From Mesorhizobium sp. M1B.F.Ca.ET.045.04.1.1 (GTDB lineage: Bacteria > Pseudomonadota > Alphaproteobacteria > Rhizobiales > Rhizobiaceae), in the NCBI RefSeq assembly GCF_003952465.1, contig NZ_CP034448.1:5309001-5373000 (forward strand): DNA of 64,000 nt, in the 5' to 3' direction. Each line of letters starts with the position of its first letter. Position 1 is the stretch's first letter. Below are positions 63,712-64,000 of this stretch, piece after piece. The position numbers and the translations under genes are program-made. The notes under the pieces were generated by a model. The model was given only the letters and a program-made list of their open reading frames with translations. It was not told where the DNA came from and ran no database searches.

Positions 63712-64000
63712 CGGTCACCTCGACATGATCGAGCACGCCCGGCACCGGGGCGTTCGGCTTGCGCACCGTGATCTCGGCCTTCCTGATCTGCGGAAAACGC
63801 GCGGCAAGCGCCTTCGCCACTTCCAGCGCCAGCGCTTCGATCAGGAAGCGGCGGTGTCCGGTGACGATCTTCTCGATCACCGCGAAGGCGATGCCGTAAT
63901 TGACGGTGTCCTCGATGGAGTCTTCCTCCAGCGGGCGGCTGGGCTCGACCGTCAGTTCAGCGTCGACATAGAAACGCTGGCCGAGCGTCTCCTCCTCGTC
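63695..64000 (-). CDS. folB: Dihydroneopterin aldolase, 5' end outside window
   Basis: The C-terminal 101 residues are visible, from DEEETLGQRFYVDAELTV through the DTVNYGIAFAVIEKIV block and RFLIEALALEVAKALAARFP, the typical FolB sequence, to VEVTVVWPQ. The enzyme converts dihydroneopterin to the HPPK substrate, so it works directly before FolK; the 17-base overlap implies coupling. The start codon lies beyond base 64000; folP probably precedes it. Confidence 0.9.
   Translation of the reverse strand, partial: DEEETLGQRFYVDAELTVEPSRPLEEDSIEDTVNYGIAFAVIEKIVTGHRRFLIEALALEVAKALAARFPQIRKAEITVRKPNAPVPGVLDHVEVTVVWPQ

Overview
The window is 64 kb of high-GC, densely packed bacterial chromosome. Gene content points to an alphaproteobacterium of the Rhizobiales, most likely Mesorhizobium or a close relative. 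The evidence is a rhizobial glycerol transporter operon (glpD-glpSTPQUV), CckA next to a FliO-like protein, a urea ABC transporter urtABCDE, two alphaproteobacterial LexA boxes (GTTC-N7-GTTC) at ssb and uvrA, a GyrA with natural Ala at position 83, and many short bipartite palindromes resembling Rhizobium intergenic mosaic elements. The genus is inferred; no rRNA gene is present to test it.

Layout. 1-7323 (minus): glpR, glpD and the glycerol ABC transporter; the substrate-binding gene runs off the left edge. 7473-9116: a thiamine-diphosphate enzyme of visibly lower GC. 9212-13796 (minus): an Anbu cluster made of a circularly permuted ATP-grasp, an alpha-E protein, a transglutaminase and the proteasome-like peptidase Anbu. 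A 448-bp module, bounded by perfect 27-bp inverted repeats and carrying a four-helix-bundle (S23-type) gene, sits inside this cluster. 13941-20615: housekeeping genes (tgt, queA, two cyclophilins, coaD). 20666-33761: gyrA, small regulators, ssb, clpP paralogue and uvrA. 33761-37574: small conserved genes and a frameshifted diguanylate cyclase. 37781-39120: an IS110-family element with a structured upstream region and flanking inverted repeat. 39160-44930 (minus): urtEDCBA (urtA first transcribed) behind a near-perfect sigma-54 promoter. 45268-47363: an exported protein, a junction where a GMC oxidoreductase and a ribbon-helix-helix gene have both lost their 5' ends, and deoD. 47438-57845: cckA, fliO-like, ECF sigma factor and SDR, dksA, sixA-like phosphatase, ycjX/ycjF. 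58142-64000: MFS exporter with AraC regulator, a KefB-type antiporter, DUF924, folK and the 3' part of folB.

How the genes work together. The glp operon imports glycerol and oxidises glycerol 3-phosphate under GlpR. The urt operon imports urea, probably under nitrogen control. The Anbu cluster looks like a linked peptide-ligation and peptide-cleavage system of unknown substrate. Several repeats overlap stop codons of neighbouring genes and show compensatory stem changes, which suggests their folded form matters. No tRNA, rRNA or CRISPR array was seen.
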